Part shown: positions 1 to 9,358 of the stretch, in pieces
Position numbering within the stretch: position 1 is the first letter of the stretch
How the letters are laid out: the number at the start of each line of letters is the position of its first letter
Assembly: GCA_942490945.1 (NCBI GenBank)
Contig: CALNYZ010000018.1
Coordinates: forward strand, 1,488,001 to 1,552,000
Direction: 5' to 3'
Source of the DNA: CALNYZ01 sp942490945
GTDB taxonomy: Bacteria; Pseudomonadota; Gammaproteobacteria; UBA6429; Thiohalophilaceae
DNA length: 64,000 nucleotides
The notes under the pieces: generated by a model
Told to the model about the DNA's origin: nothing
Databases searched by the model: none
The model's input: the letters and a program-made list of their open reading frames with translations, nothing else
Position numbers and translations under genes: made by a program

Positions 1-530
1 GGTGTCGAACCCGAAGTAACTTTAATGATGGTAGTAAGTCTGTGTTCTTTGTCGCCCGGGTTTATACGTTCCGGACTATATCCACAAAAGAAGTCTTCAT
101 TAAATACTAGCCCGGATGCTTGTTCCAGAAGAGGCACACATATCTCTTCAGTAACGCCAGGGTAGACAGTAGATTCAAAAATTACAATATCGTTCTTTGA
201 TAGTAACGAACCTACAAACTTACTGGCATTTTCAACCAAGGTGAGATCAGGGCGTTTATACTCATCAATTGGCGTAGGTACAGTTACTATATATATATTT
301 GATTCATTGAGATCCTTCGCATCATCAGTAAAGATCAGATTTTTTGCTGCTGTAAATTCTTCAGAAGTTGTTTCAAGTGTTGTATCGATATTTTGTTTTA
401 GATCAGCAATACGCTGTTGATTGATATCGTAGCCAATTGTTGAGTAAATACGTCCAAACTCGACAGCCAAAGGCAAGCCGACGTAGCCAAGTCCGATAAT
501 AGCAATTTTAGGCTGGGATTTTTTAAACAT
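1..530 (-). CDS. UDP-sugar 6-dehydrogenase, WbpO/TviB type (partial)
   Basis: N-terminal 176 codons only; the rest lies beyond the left edge. The start is the ATG at 530 and the protein opens with a Rossmann motif (IAIIGLGYVGLPLAVEF). Later it shows VPTPID, ESTVYPGVTEE and FFCGYSPERINPGDKEHR, which are characteristic of UDP-N-acetylhexosamine dehydrogenases (WbpO, TviB, CapL) rather than UDP-glucose dehydrogenase. The family oxidises the C6 hydroxyl of a UDP-GlcNAc/GalNAc-type sugar to a uronic acid with two NAD+, for capsule or O-antigen synthesis. This fits the polysaccharide genes to the right. The catalytic cysteine region is outside the window. It is divergent from the sugar transferase at 809. 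Confidence 0.9.
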   Translation of the reverse strand, partial: MFKKSQPKIAIIGLGYVGLPLAVEFGRIYSTIGYDINQQRIADLKQNIDTTLETTSEEFTAAKNLIFTDDAKDLNESNIYIVTVPTPIDEYKRPDLTLVENASKFVGSLLSKNDIVIFESTVYPGVTEEICVPLLEQASGLVFNEDFFCGYSPERINPGDKEHRLTTIIKVTSGST

Positions 531-808
531 AGTGAATGTTCTCAAGTAAGTATGTAAAGTAAAGTCGTAGTATATCGAGTATTCGTAGCTAAAAATAAAA
601 TGTTCAAATACGAAAGGACGATTATTGTATAATGATTTAACTTGCCGGATTTTATTCCAGTCAATTGTTGTTTTCAACAATATCTATCTGATTTTAATAG
701 AAAAAAAATGATATTTACATTGTTTTTAACTATTATTCGAGCTATAGTTCGATTCTTCTTGAAGACGGGCTATTTTAAGCAGCTCAGTTTTGTGTCTTGG
801 AGCTACAT
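531..808. promoter_or_regulatory. Divergent intergenic region of the polysaccharide locus
   Basis: AT-rich 278-bp gap between two divergent genes. A TATAAT hexamer lies at 628-633 on the plus strand; the best -35 candidate (TTCAAA, 603-608) has a 19-bp spacer, so the promoter is only tentative. A GGAG at 799-802 is the ribosome-binding site of the following gene. Nothing else was recognised. Confidence 0.3.
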
Positions 809-2215
809 GTGACATCCGTTCGGGTATTTAAACACTATATTCGCTTGCCATTCATCGTGCTTGGACTATCCGAGTTTGTCCTCATGATAATTTCTGTCTA
901 TGCAGCGGCATACACATATTCAATTTTTATCAGTAATACCTACGAGGTTGATCAAATAATTGGCTCCGTATTTCCACGCTCGATAATATTTGCCAGTGTC
1001 ATGTTAATTAGTATGGTCGCATTGGGATTATACCAGACACGATTACGCGAAGGAATTTTAGGTTATTTCCTTCGGTTATCTGCAAGTTTCTTTTTCGGCA
1101 CGTTGGTTATCGCGCTGATTTTTTATGCTTTCCCGTCACTGTTTTTAGGTCGTGGTGCATTGTTAATGTCGGAAGCTTACGCCTTTGTGGTGATTAGTAT
1201 TGTTCGCAATGTCATGTATTTTGCGGAACCAAGTATATTTAAAAAACGTATTCTTGTATTAGGTGCCGGTGAGAGGGCTTTTTCTGTTACAGAATTACGC
1301 CGCCGCAGCGACAGGGTCGGATTCAGCATTATGGGGTTTGTCCATATTCGTGGCGAACATGATAAAGTCAGTGCCGATAAAGTGATTCATTTGAATGCGC
1401 CGTTACCGGAATTTTGCGCCACGCATGATATTGATGAAATAGTTCTTGCTGTTAACGACCGACGCAAAGGATTTCCAATGCGTGAGTTACTGGATTGCAA
1501 GATGAGTGGTATTGATGTTGTTGATGTGATGACTTTCTTTGAGCGCGAAACGAGCAAAATAAAAATTGACCACTTACAATTGAGTTATTTTTTATATTCT
1601 GATGGTTTCCAACAAAGTATAGCACGTCTCTATTCAAAGCGTGTATTTGATGTTATTGCAAGCAGCTTGTTGCTTTTTATCACCTGGCCGATTATGGCAG
1701 TCACTACGATTGCAATTTACCTCACGGAAGGATTTAACAAACCGATTCTTTATCGCCAGGTTCGGGTTGGTGAAGATGGGAGACCTTTTCAGGTACTTAA
1801 ATTTAGAAGTATGCGGGTCGATGCTGAAAAAGATGGTAAAGCACAATGGGCGATGAAAAATGATTCGCGTGTCACGATAGTTGGTGGTTTTATCAGGAAA
1901 GTGCGAATTGACGAATTGCCACAAATTTTTAATGTGTTACGAGGTGATATGAGTTTTGTGGGTCCACGTCCGGAACGCCCGGAGTTTGTAGGTGAGTTAA
2001 GCGACAAAATTGAGTTTTATAGTGAACGACATCGTATAAAACCTGGTATTACCGGATGGGCGCAACTGCTCTATCCTTATGGCGCAACTGAGAGAGACGC
2101 GTTAGAAAAACTGCAATACGATTTATACTATGTAAAAAATCATACACTGTTTCTGGATTTCCTGATTTTATTACAAACCGTAGAAGTAATCTTGTTTGGT
2201 AAGGGCGCGCGTTAA
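809..2215 (+). CDS. Undecaprenyl-phosphate sugar phosphotransferase (EPS initiating transferase)
   Basis: 468 aa. It starts polysaccharide repeat-unit synthesis by moving a sugar-1-phosphate onto undecaprenyl phosphate at the inner membrane. It has four N-terminal transmembrane segments, a CoA-binding-like Rossmann segment (KRILVLGAGERAF), a fifth hydrophobic helix (VFDVIASSLLLFITWP) and the bacterial sugar transferase domain with KFRSMRVDAE, RIDELPQIFNVLRGDMS and FVGPRPERPEF. The architecture matches the WcaJ/EpsB_2 type often found in exosortase-linked EPS loci. I place the start at GTG 809 because GGAG sits six bases upstream; an upstream in-frame TTG at 797 has no ribosome-binding site. 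Confidence 0.9.
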   Translation: MTSVRVFKHYIRLPFIVLGLSEFVLMIISVYAAAYTYSIFISNTYEVDQIIGSVFPRSIIFASVMLISMVALGLYQTRLREGILGYFLRLSASFFFGTLVIALIFYAFPSLFLGRGALLMSEAYAFVVISIVRNVMYFAEPSIFKKRILVLGAGERAFSVTELRRRSDRVGFSIMGFVHIRGEHDKVSADKVIHLNAPLPEFCATHDIDEIVLAVNDRRKGFPMRELLDCKMSGIDVVDVMTFFERETSKIKIDHLQLSYFLYSDGFQQSIARLYSKRVFDVIASSLLLFITWPIMAVTTIAIYLTEGFNKPILYRQVRVGEDGRPFQVLKFRSMRVDAEKDGKAQWAMKNDSRVTIVGGFIRKVRIDELPQIFNVLRGDMSFVGPRPERPEFVGELSDKIEFYSERHRIKPGITGWAQLLYPYGATERDALEKLQYDLYYVKNHTLFLDFLILLQTVEVILFGKGAR

Positions 2216-2222
2216 ACCGATC

Positions 2223-3698
2223 TCAGGTTTTAAAGCTGTCACGAACCGGCTCATCTTCTGTTTTGATTTCCTGGTAGGTTGATTCGGTATTAACTGCCAT
2301 GTGGTCAATATCATGTCCAAGCAATTTCTGACCCAGTAACAATCCCATTTCAACAGAGTGATCTGAATTATTATAGCGGAATGTGCCGCCACGTCCTGAA
2401 ATATGCAGACCTTCAAATTGATCAAGATAGTCATTAATCAGTTTAAGCTTGCCGGAGTACTCCATGTCATAAACAGGGTAGGTTTCAAGCGTTCGTATGA
2501 TTGACCAGCCTTCGACCTGTTCTTCTTTAATGAATTTCAATTTATCAACCAGATCACGAACACATCTTTCACCAATTTGATCATCTGTTAAATTCCAGAT
2601 TTCATCGCCACGTGAGCAGAAGCACTCAAGCACCAGCGAGCTGTGCTCATCATCTGGCACCATGTCTTTACTCCAGTTTTTGGGCTCATGGAAGCGGCCA
2701 AAAATGATATCGGAATCCTGTATATACAACCAGGTATCCGGAGACACCTGCTTGGTTTTTAACATCAGATTAACGGTAATCAGGTCGCGAAATTCAAGTG
2801 AACTTGCTGCCTGATGAACGGAATTATCACATTTTGGTTCAAGCATTTTTGCCAGCAAGCCGAGCGGAATGGTCGATACAACATGATCGCCACGGACACT
2901 TTCCTCTTTGCCATCTTTTGTCTTGTAAAATACTTCGAGGTCGTTAGGACCGTGATATTTGATTTTAAAGACAGGCGTTTCAAGGTGGACCTTGTTTTGC
3001 TCGCTGATGGCGGCGATATCTTCAGCCATTCTTTCCGGTACACGCATAAATCCGTAGCGAGGGTACACGAACTGGTCTATGAGGCTGGTGATTTTATCTT
3101 TTTTATTTTGTTGTTTGCCTTGCATGAGGGCTTCACGCACTACCGTCCAGATCGATAAACCTTTACTGCGTTGTGATACCCAGTCTGCTGATAATTCGTC
3201 ACAAGGTTTGCCCCATACTTTTTCAGTGTACTGCTGAAAAAACATTCGATAGAGTTTGCTACCAAATTGCGCGGTATAGGCTTGCTTCATATTTACAATC
3301 GGGGGATTTAAAATTGCTTGTCGAAGCATTGCCCACATAAATGTCATACCAGCCCAGAAAATTGTTAACGGGCCGGTTTTTTTTATGATGTCACCAAAGC
3401 TGATGGGGTAGAAAAAATACTTTCGATCATAATATATGCGACTGATGCGATCGACGGTCACGAGTTCGCCTTCCATCAGGCGCTTGAACCAGTTGTCGAG
3501 CTCCTCGTTTTTGGTAAACCAGCGGTGGCCACCCAAATCAAATTTATAGCCGCGGTCATGTATGGTGCGACATAACCCGCCTACGAAATCATTTCGTTCG
3601 AGAACGGTAACTTTTACGCCATGTCGAGAAACTTCATGGCCAACTGCCAGACCGCCAGGGCCTGCACCTAATATGATTACATGCTTCGGAAGACCCAT
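2223..3698 (-). CDS. FAD-dependent amine-oxidase-like oxidoreductase
   Basis: 491 aa flavoenzyme. It opens with the dinucleotide-binding motif VIILGAGPGGLAVGHEVSR and the ERNDFVGGLCRT loop typical of the NAD(P)/FAD amine-oxidase superfamily that includes protoporphyrinogen oxidase, phytoene desaturase and UDP-galactopyranose mutase. The C-terminal FAD contact GLHISGRGGTFRYNN is also visible. Members in polysaccharide loci are usually annotated only as NAD(P)/FAD-dependent oxidoreductases, so the substrate is unknown; a UDP-sugar or lipid-linked sugar is plausible from context. It is two bases downstream of the membrane protein at 3701-4333, so probably co-transcribed with it, and it converges with the sugar transferase. 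Confidence 0.75.
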   Translation of the reverse strand: MGLPKHVIILGAGPGGLAVGHEVSRHGVKVTVLERNDFVGGLCRTIHDRGYKFDLGGHRWFTKNEELDNWFKRLMEGELVTVDRISRIYYDRKYFFYPISFGDIIKKTGPLTIFWAGMTFMWAMLRQAILNPPIVNMKQAYTAQFGSKLYRMFFQQYTEKVWGKPCDELSADWVSQRSKGLSIWTVVREALMQGKQQNKKDKITSLIDQFVYPRYGFMRVPERMAEDIAAISEQNKVHLETPVFKIKYHGPNDLEVFYKTKDGKEESVRGDHVVSTIPLGLLAKMLEPKCDNSVHQAASSLEFRDLITVNLMLKTKQVSPDTWLYIQDSDIIFGRFHEPKNWSKDMVPDDEHSSLVLECFCSRGDEIWNLTDDQIGERCVRDLVDKLKFIKEEQVEGWSIIRTLETYPVYDMEYSGKLKLINDYLDQFEGLHISGRGGTFRYNNSDHSVEMGLLLGQKLLGHDIDHMAVNTESTYQEIKTEDEPVRDSFKT

Positions 3699-3700
3699 TT

Positions 3701-4333
3701 TTATACCTTGTGTCTTTTATTGACTATTTTGTTATAAATTGTGCCGAACAAGTAACAGCCGGCGTAGACGATGATGAAAAGTTCGATTGCGCCGATGATG
3801 CTGCCACTAATGCTAACTGAATAACCAGGCAAAAAATTTGCGAGTAAGGCCATATGCTTGCTATAAGTCGCCGTACCCTGGAAAACCAGCCACATGGTGG
3901 CAGCAAACGTTCCGACCGCGATAAGCGCACCCATCGCAATACCAAATTGTGCACTATTGATTTTGAGTGTTACATAATCAATATTTTGATAAGCCTGGTG
4001 TTTATTGACGAGTTCTTCTACTTGTAAAGGGATGGTCTTTGCGTAGATTCGGTAAATTAATGCGCCTGCGATAGCGCCGTAGATGCTGCCCCATAGCAAG
4101 CCAATCCATGCTCCTGTAGCACTGACTTCATAGCCGGGCATGAAATGCCCCAATAGGTTTAAATAGTGACCAGGATAGGGCATGCCACGATTGAGTGAAA
4201 TATAAGTCATAAAAAGCAGGCCCACGCCAGTTACAAAACCACACATACCAGCAAGCAGTATGGTGTTCAGTTTTACTGTCGTACGCAGCAGTGTAGGGTT
4301 GATTTTAATCTCGTTTGATCCATCTGTAGTCAT
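3701..4333 (-). CDS. Membrane protein with two LPGYSV/GSIIG modules
   Basis: 210 aa, four predicted membrane helices, function unknown. It holds two copies of a roughly 90-residue two-helix module: the first contains HFMPGYEVSATGAWIG, the second NFLPGYSVSISGSIIGAIE. The neighbour at 4350-4703 is a single copy of the same module. The GYSVSxxGSIIG pattern resembles small two-helix proteins annotated as holin-like in databases; this is recall rather than a search. It lies immediately upstream of the FAD enzyme gene, suggesting one operon. An envelope or transport role is an inference from location only. Confidence 0.6.
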   Translation of the reverse strand: MTTDGSNEIKINPTLLRTTVKLNTILLAGMCGFVTGVGLLFMTYISLNRGMPYPGHYLNLLGHFMPGYEVSATGAWIGLLWGSIYGAIAGALIYRIYAKTIPLQVEELVNKHQAYQNIDYVTLKINSAQFGIAMGALIAVGTFAATMWLVFQGTATYSKHMALLANFLPGYSVSISGSIIGAIELFIIVYAGCYLFGTIYNKIVNKRHKV

Positions 4334-4349
4334 AAATATACCCGGTAAA

Positions 4350-4703
4350 TTAATCTGCCATCATTTCCCACCATCTTGTACGTAATACGGACAAGACGAT
4401 GAAGACATAATGAGTCAGGTTCCATAAGGAGGCGAAAACCGCACCTATAATTGACCCTATTAAAAAAAAGTATATTGCCCCGATAATGCTGCCAGCTGCG
4501 GTGACTGAATAGCCTGGCAGGTAAACGGCCAGAAGTCCCAGATGTTGCCCCACCAATTGTCCGCCCTGATTAACGAGAATAATTGTTGCAAGAAATATAA
4601 TGACAGAAAATAAGGCTCCAAATGCAATGGCGAATGCGGTGATATCAATTCGGGCAAATGCAACCATTAGCATAACTTTGTCAGGATCAAGTTTTTTTTG
4701 CAT
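4350..4703 (-). CDS. Small membrane protein, single LPGYSV/GSIIG module
   Basis: 117 aa with two or three hydrophobic segments. The centre carries VYLPGYSVTAAGSIIGAIY, matching both halves of the downstream 210-aa protein, together with the preceding residues (AFGALFSVIIFLATI, then NQGGQLVGQHLGLL). It sits 16 bp upstream of that gene on the same strand, so the two look like products of duplication and fusion. The function is unknown. Confidence 0.55.
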   Translation of the reverse strand: MQKKLDPDKVMLMVAFARIDITAFAIAFGALFSVIIFLATIILVNQGGQLVGQHLGLLAVYLPGYSVTAAGSIIGAIYFFLIGSIIGAVFASLWNLTHYVFIVLSVLRTRWWEMMAD

Positions 4704-4984
4704 AATTTAAATCCAGTTTAATTTGAACACATTCTTACCACGCTAATAGTAGCATATATATCAATTTTCCTTGGTGAATCTTGTCAAGTGAGACTTAATC
4801 ATAATTGGCCAGCATGATTTCTCACGGCGGTAATGTTTTGTTATTCTATCTTATCAGGATTATACTGGCAAAGCAGTACCATGAAAGCTTAAATTTAAGT
4901 ATAGATTCACCACGAATACATGTACAAACAGTACAGTGTTGTAGTCGATAAATTATATTCTGCAAATAATAATTTGCCAGTCAA
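4704..4984. other. Intergenic region without a recognised gene
   Basis: AT-rich, 281 bp, between the divergent membrane-protein gene and the GT2 gene. No convincing ORF, hairpin or promoter was seen; promoters for both flanking genes must lie here. Confidence 0.4.
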
Positions 4985-5983
4985 ATGGGTAATATGGATA
5001 CACGTATATCAGTCGTAATGCCGGTTTATAATGGCGAGCAATATATCGTGAAAAGCTTGCCACCACTGATCCAGCTGTTAGAACAGGGAAAAATCAGTGA
5101 GCTCATCGTTGTCGATGACAGTTCGACTGACAATTCAAGGCAGATCGCCGAGTCGATGGGGGCTCGAATCATTGAGACAGGAGGTCGACTTGGCCCAGGA
5201 GGCGGTCGAAATATTGCAGCGAAGCAGGCAGTCGGCGATATCCTCTGGTTTATTGATGCAGATGTTATAGTCCATGAAGATGCCGTGGACTATATTAGCC
5301 GTGAGTTTGCCGATACGCGTCTTGGTGCATTATTCGGGTCATATGATGATTCGCCACCTGCGCAAAATTTCTTGTCCCAGTATAAAAATATGGTGCACCA
5401 CTTTTATCATAGCGACGGACGTAGAGAAGCATCTACATTCTGGTCAGGGTGTGGCGCAGTGAACAAGGAAGTGTTTTTGAAGCTGGGAGGGTTTGATATC
5501 GAGATGTTTAAACGGCCATCAATTGAAGATATTGAACTTGGATATCGGATTGTTGCTTCAGGGAAAAAAATTGTCGTCGAACCTGAAATGAAAAGTACGC
5601 ACCTGAAAGTCTGGCGACTGTTTAATTTGCTTCATACAGAAATCTTTTGTCGAGCCATTCCCTGGTCGCGCTTGATGTTGCGACAAAGTGGCTTGATTGA
5701 TGAACTTAATGTTACAAAAGGTGAACGCGTCAGGGCAATACTGGCCGGACTACAGGTTATTGTAATAATTCTGGCAGTATTAGGAGTGATCCCGTTATGG
5801 GTGGTCGGGGTAGTTATTGCCATCGCACTTTATGCCAATGCAAAGTTTATCCGGTTTTTTTATAAACGAAAAAGTTTGATGTTTACCATCGGGGCGTACT
5901 TATATCATCAACTGTATTATATATATAGTGCAGCTGCTTATGTATACAGCTGGCTTGAACTCAAATTCACTTCTGACAAGTAA
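4985..5983 (+). CDS. Glycosyltransferase family 2
   Basis: 332 aa. The N-terminal GT-A fold shows the nucleotide-binding IVVDDSSTDNSRQI and the metal-binding FIDADVIVHED (DxD), then the acceptor-side motif FWSGCGAVNKEVFLKLGGFD and a downstream ED (SIEDIELGYR). Two hydrophobic segments near the C-terminus (for example VIVIILAVLGVIPLWVVGVV) would anchor it in the inner membrane. It would add a sugar from an NDP donor to a lipid-linked polysaccharide intermediate. An in-frame ATG at 4994 is an alternative start; neither has a strong ribosome-binding site. It converges with the deacetylase at 5986. Confidence 0.85.
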   Translation: MGNMDTRISVVMPVYNGEQYIVKSLPPLIQLLEQGKISELIVVDDSSTDNSRQIAESMGARIIETGGRLGPGGGRNIAAKQAVGDILWFIDADVIVHEDAVDYISREFADTRLGALFGSYDDSPPAQNFLSQYKNMVHHFYHSDGRREASTFWSGCGAVNKEVFLKLGGFDIEMFKRPSIEDIELGYRIVASGKKIVVEPEMKSTHLKVWRLFNLLHTEIFCRAIPWSRLMLRQSGLIDELNVTKGERVRAILAGLQVIVIILAVLGVIPLWVVGVVIAIALYANAKFIRFFYKRKSLMFTIGAYLYHQLYYIYSAAAYVYSWLELKFTSDK

Positions 5984-5985
5984 CG

Positions 5986-6999
5986 CTAGAAAAGTCCACT
6001 CAGCTTTGCAAGGAACTTGTTCTTCGTGTTTGAACCATCTTCGTGCAAACCGATTCTTTTGAGATTGTAAAAATTGGTATTTGCACTGTTCCAGCCAGAT
6101 TCGGTTGTAACAGCAGCAGCGTATGTTTGTTTAACAAGGTCACTCGCTGTTTGAGTGATATCACCATTAGGATAACAGAACAGAGTAATTGGCAAATTTA
6201 ATCGGCTTTGCAGATTTAGTTTTGATTTCACGAGCTCGGTTTGCAATATGTCGCCAGACAATGATTCAGACATCCTGGTATGTGTGGCAGTATGTGAGCC
6301 ATAATTAATTAATTCACTTTTATGCATTTCGCTGATTTCACTGATAGCAAGAATGTCATTGAAATTCAGTTCCAGATTGGCAAGTTTTGCTATTTCATTC
6401 ACACGTTCATGCAAGAAATCGTCCGTATGTATTTTTGCTGCACAAATAATTTCATCAAGTTCATCTCTGCTTGGCACTTCAGAATTGAATCGATACCTGC
6501 AATTCAGCATTTTGAGCCAGGAAAAAGTGTTATGTGAAAAAAGATCAGGACTTTCTTTTGCAATGCGGCTCAGAACAAAACCGAGTTTCTCTGGCCAAAA
6601 TGTTGTGTTGGTATCGATATAATCTGCTACCAGAAAAATAGTAGCAGGGCAGTTGTGTTCTTTGAGTACAGGAAAAGCATACTGATAGTTATCTTTCCAG
6701 CCATCATCAAATGTAATTGCACAAGCCTTGTTTGGTACCGGTTCGTTATTGGCAATGCGCTTTGTCCAGTCATTCAAATCAACTATTGAAAAATAGTCTT
6801 TAATCCATGTTAAATGCTTCTCAAAAGTATCCGGGTGAACAATCATGCCGGGTTGTTCCAGGGAATAACGAGGGTCATTTGCAGGCAGTATACGATGGTA
6901 CATCAATACCAGGAGTTTTGGATGCATTACAGGCCATTTATGCAACCCGATATTTGATAGAATTAATTCAGCTGATGATTTGATAAACTGTTTGAACAT
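5986..6999 (-). CDS. Polysaccharide deacetylase family protein
   Basis: 337 aa with the NodB-homology domain (carbohydrate esterase 4). Visible motifs are the catalytic/metal site ITFDDGWKDNYQ, the metal-binding GSHTATHTRMS (HxxxH) and the substrate-groove FCYPNGD. The family removes N-acetyl groups from amino-sugar polymers. No clear signal peptide is seen, so it may act in the cytoplasm on lipid-linked precursors or be exported another way. It stands alone on the minus strand between two plus-strand glycosyltransferases. Confidence 0.85.
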   Translation of the reverse strand: MFKQFIKSSAELILSNIGLHKWPVMHPKLLVLMYHRILPANDPRYSLEQPGMIVHPDTFEKHLTWIKDYFSIVDLNDWTKRIANNEPVPNKACAITFDDGWKDNYQYAFPVLKEHNCPATIFLVADYIDTNTTFWPEKLGFVLSRIAKESPDLFSHNTFSWLKMLNCRYRFNSEVPSRDELDEIICAAKIHTDDFLHERVNEIAKLANLELNFNDILAISEISEMHKSELINYGSHTATHTRMSESLSGDILQTELVKSKLNLQSRLNLPITLFCYPNGDITQTASDLVKQTYAAAVTTESGWNSANTNFYNLKRIGLHEDGSNTKNKFLAKLSGLF

Positions 7000-7061
7000 A
7001 TGCGCAACCTGATATACTGCATTCCTGCAAAGTATACAGTAAATAAAGACAAGATTTTACT

Positions 7062-8153
7062 ATGATTAATGTGCTTCATACAATTGATACTACCGGACCT
7101 GGTGGCGCCGAGACTGTTTTTTTACAACTCCTACGTAGACTGGATCGTGAAATGTACAATCCAGTTGTGCTCATCAGAGGCAAGGGATATGTGTATGATC
7201 AGCTACTTGAAATGGGAATCAAGCCACACATTGTTGATGCAAAAGGTTCATTCAATATAGGTTATTTATTGAATCTTGTAAAAATAATACGCAAATACAA
7301 AATAAAACTTGTTCAAAGTCATCTTTTTGGCTCCAATGTTTATTGTAGTATTGCGGGTTTGCTTACCAGTGTGGCGGTGATTTCTGTTTTTCATGGACTG
7401 GTTGATTTTAACAACGAGTCATACAGGAGCCTGAAATTCTGGCTGATAAATGCCGGTTCAAAGAAGATAGTTTTCGTGTCTGAATTTCTCAAGGAACTAA
7501 CCTTGCAATCATTCAAATTCAACGAGAGTAAAATAACGACGATCTATAACGGCGTTGATATTGAAAAATATACATCTGAAAGTAATGAACATGAATATGA
7601 ATTTATTGATAAAGATAAATTTAATATCATATGTGTTGGCAACATAAGACGACCCAAGGGCTATGATGTTTTAATAAGTGCTGCAGCAGACATAAAAAGC
7701 CAGCCAATAAATTTCATTATCATTGGTGATAAAGATCCGGTTATATATCATGAATTAACTGAGCTGGCAGACAATCTGGGTGTGCGCAGTCTGTTCAATT
7801 TTATCGGTTTTCGACATGACGTAGCAGATATTTTAAAACATGTTGATCTGTTTGTATTGCCATCAACATCTGAAGGTTTTTCGATTTCAACAATTGAAGC
7901 AATGGCTTGTGGTATACCTGTCATCGCAACAAAAAGTGGTGGTCCACAAGAAATAATTCACGATCAGATTGACGGTATATTGGTTGCGACAAATTCGCCT
8001 CAAGAATTGGCGCTTGCGATTGATAGCTTGTACATGAACAAGCCATTACGGGAGAAGTATGTATCAAATGCCAAAAATACCGTGTCACAAAAGTTCTCTC
8101 TCGATGTCAGTATTGCGCAGTATCAGGATTTGTATCAATCCTTATCAGACTGA
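7062..8153 (+). CDS. Glycosyltransferase family 4
   Basis: 363 aa, GT-B fold. The N-terminus carries the glycine loop typical of GT4 (TTGPGGAETVFLQLLR). The C-terminal domain has FNIICVGNIRRPKGYDVL and the donor-binding EX7E region TSEGFSISTIEAMACGIPVI followed by SGGPQEI. It transfers a sugar from an NDP donor with retention of configuration. Its 3' end overlaps the convergent ATP-grasp gene by 19 bp. Confidence 0.88.
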   Translation: MINVLHTIDTTGPGGAETVFLQLLRRLDREMYNPVVLIRGKGYVYDQLLEMGIKPHIVDAKGSFNIGYLLNLVKIIRKYKIKLVQSHLFGSNVYCSIAGLLTSVAVISVFHGLVDFNNESYRSLKFWLINAGSKKIVFVSEFLKELTLQSFKFNESKITTIYNGVDIEKYTSESNEHEYEFIDKDKFNIICVGNIRRPKGYDVLISAAADIKSQPINFIIIGDKDPVIYHELTELADNLGVRSLFNFIGFRHDVADILKHVDLFVLPSTSEGFSISTIEAMACGIPVIATKSGGPQEIIHDQIDGILVATNSPQELALAIDSLYMNKPLREKYVSNAKNTVSQKFSLDVSIAQYQDLYQSLSD

Positions 8154-9343
8154 AGCAAGGATTTGAAATAGGTTTTTAATTCAAATAAGAATGGCTTTGT
8201 GTCATTGAGTCGCAGCGTTTCATATCTCATGCCTGGCGAATAAGGAATCATAAACTTTAGTATTTCGACTATTTTTTGGCGCAAGTTATACTGGCTATTT
8301 GACGACTTCAAGATTATATAAAGTCTGTCCAGATCCCCCAAAATCCACCGTAGTGTAGTTTTTTTGAAAGTAAGATTCTCAGGTTGCGTGGCTTCACCCA
8401 CCGCGACCTTGTATAACAGTTTCGGGAAGTCAATTCCGCTGTCAATTGCCAGTTGCAGCGAACCCCAAAAACGCGCATTTATCTCCATCAAGTAAGGGAC
8501 ACCGTTCTGGTCAATTTTAAATTCGACCATTGCCACACCATGCCAGTTTTTTGCGCGCAATAGTTTATCAGCTATAGCGATCAATTCAGCGCTCGCTGGT
8601 TCGCTTGTGGAAAGGACGCTGACCCCACCCTCGGGTGGTTTTTCCTTCAAGCGCTTATGGCTAAAGTAGGCGACAGGTGTGCCATGGTTATAGATGGCAA
8701 ACAGGCCTTTACCATAGCCGGAAACGTGTTGTTGCAACATAAAGGGGAATTTTGTTAACCATTGATGTTGTTGTACTAACGCTGGTATTTGTGCATTATC
8801 GGTCGGTAGCAATACCTCGGTAGGGACAATAACTCCATCAACGTAATACTTTGATTTATATGGCTTTATTACCAGATTATAATTTACCGCCTTGAGTATA
8901 TCAGGTATAGTGCCGATATCGTTTATATAGTATGTTTTTGGAACTGATACCCCGATAGTTTCTGCAAATTGAAAAAGAACGGCTTTATTTGAAACGGACT
9001 CATATTGTTGTAGATCAGGGAAAGGTAGCTTAACGTCAGGGAGCCGGTCCCGGTTGTGTAATATTGCCTGGATAGAGCTGTCGGTTAACGGAAAGAGTAT
9101 ATCGATTTTTATTGAGTCGATTAGGTGCACGAGTTCCAGGATAAAATCTTCTGTGGATTGTGTTGGAGAAGTAATAAAATAATTATTTGTTACGAAACGT
9201 GAAGTACCAGCGAGGCTTTTTACAGTATTATCTGCTGTAAATACATTCAAACCAAGTGTGCCGAGTGAACGTACAACAGCGAGCGCGCTCCGCTGATTGG
9301 CATCCAGGACAAGTATATTTTTTTGCATTAGTTGTTTTTGCAT
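8135..9343 (-). CDS. ATP-grasp carboxylate-amine ligase family protein
   Basis: Up to 402 aa. The N-terminus (NILVLDANQRSALAVVRSLG) is the preATP-grasp fold. The ATP-grasp domain follows with the lysines of LVIKPYKSKYY and the magnesium-binding YLMEINARFWGSLQLAIDSG. Such ligases form amide bonds from ATP, a carboxylate and an amine; in polysaccharide loci they may attach an amino acid or amine to a sugar acid, which is an inference here. In-frame ATGs occur at 9343 and 9328; the second sits directly before the conserved fold, but neither has an obvious ribosome-binding site. It is divergent from, and close to or overlapping, the fusion gene at 9359. Confidence 0.75.
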   Translation of the reverse strand: MQKQLMQKNILVLDANQRSALAVVRSLGTLGLNVFTADNTVKSLAGTSRFVTNNYFITSPTQSTEDFILELVHLIDSIKIDILFPLTDSSIQAILHNRDRLPDVKLPFPDLQQYESVSNKAVLFQFAETIGVSVPKTYYINDIGTIPDILKAVNYNLVIKPYKSKYYVDGVIVPTEVLLPTDNAQIPALVQQHQWLTKFPFMLQQHVSGYGKGLFAIYNHGTPVAYFSHKRLKEKPPEGGVSVLSTSEPASAELIAIADKLLRAKNWHGVAMVEFKIDQNGVPYLMEINARFWGSLQLAIDSGIDFPKLLYKVAVGEATQPENLTFKKTTLRWILGDLDRLYIILKSSNSQYNLRQKIVEILKFMIPYSPGMRYETLRLNDTKPFLFELKTYFKSLLQSDKD

Positions 9344-9358
9344 CGAGTAAAATTAGTA

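Noticed and set aside
797..808. TTG start for the sugar transferase
   Set aside because: No Shine-Dalgarno precedes it, whereas GTG 809 has GGAG at six bases.
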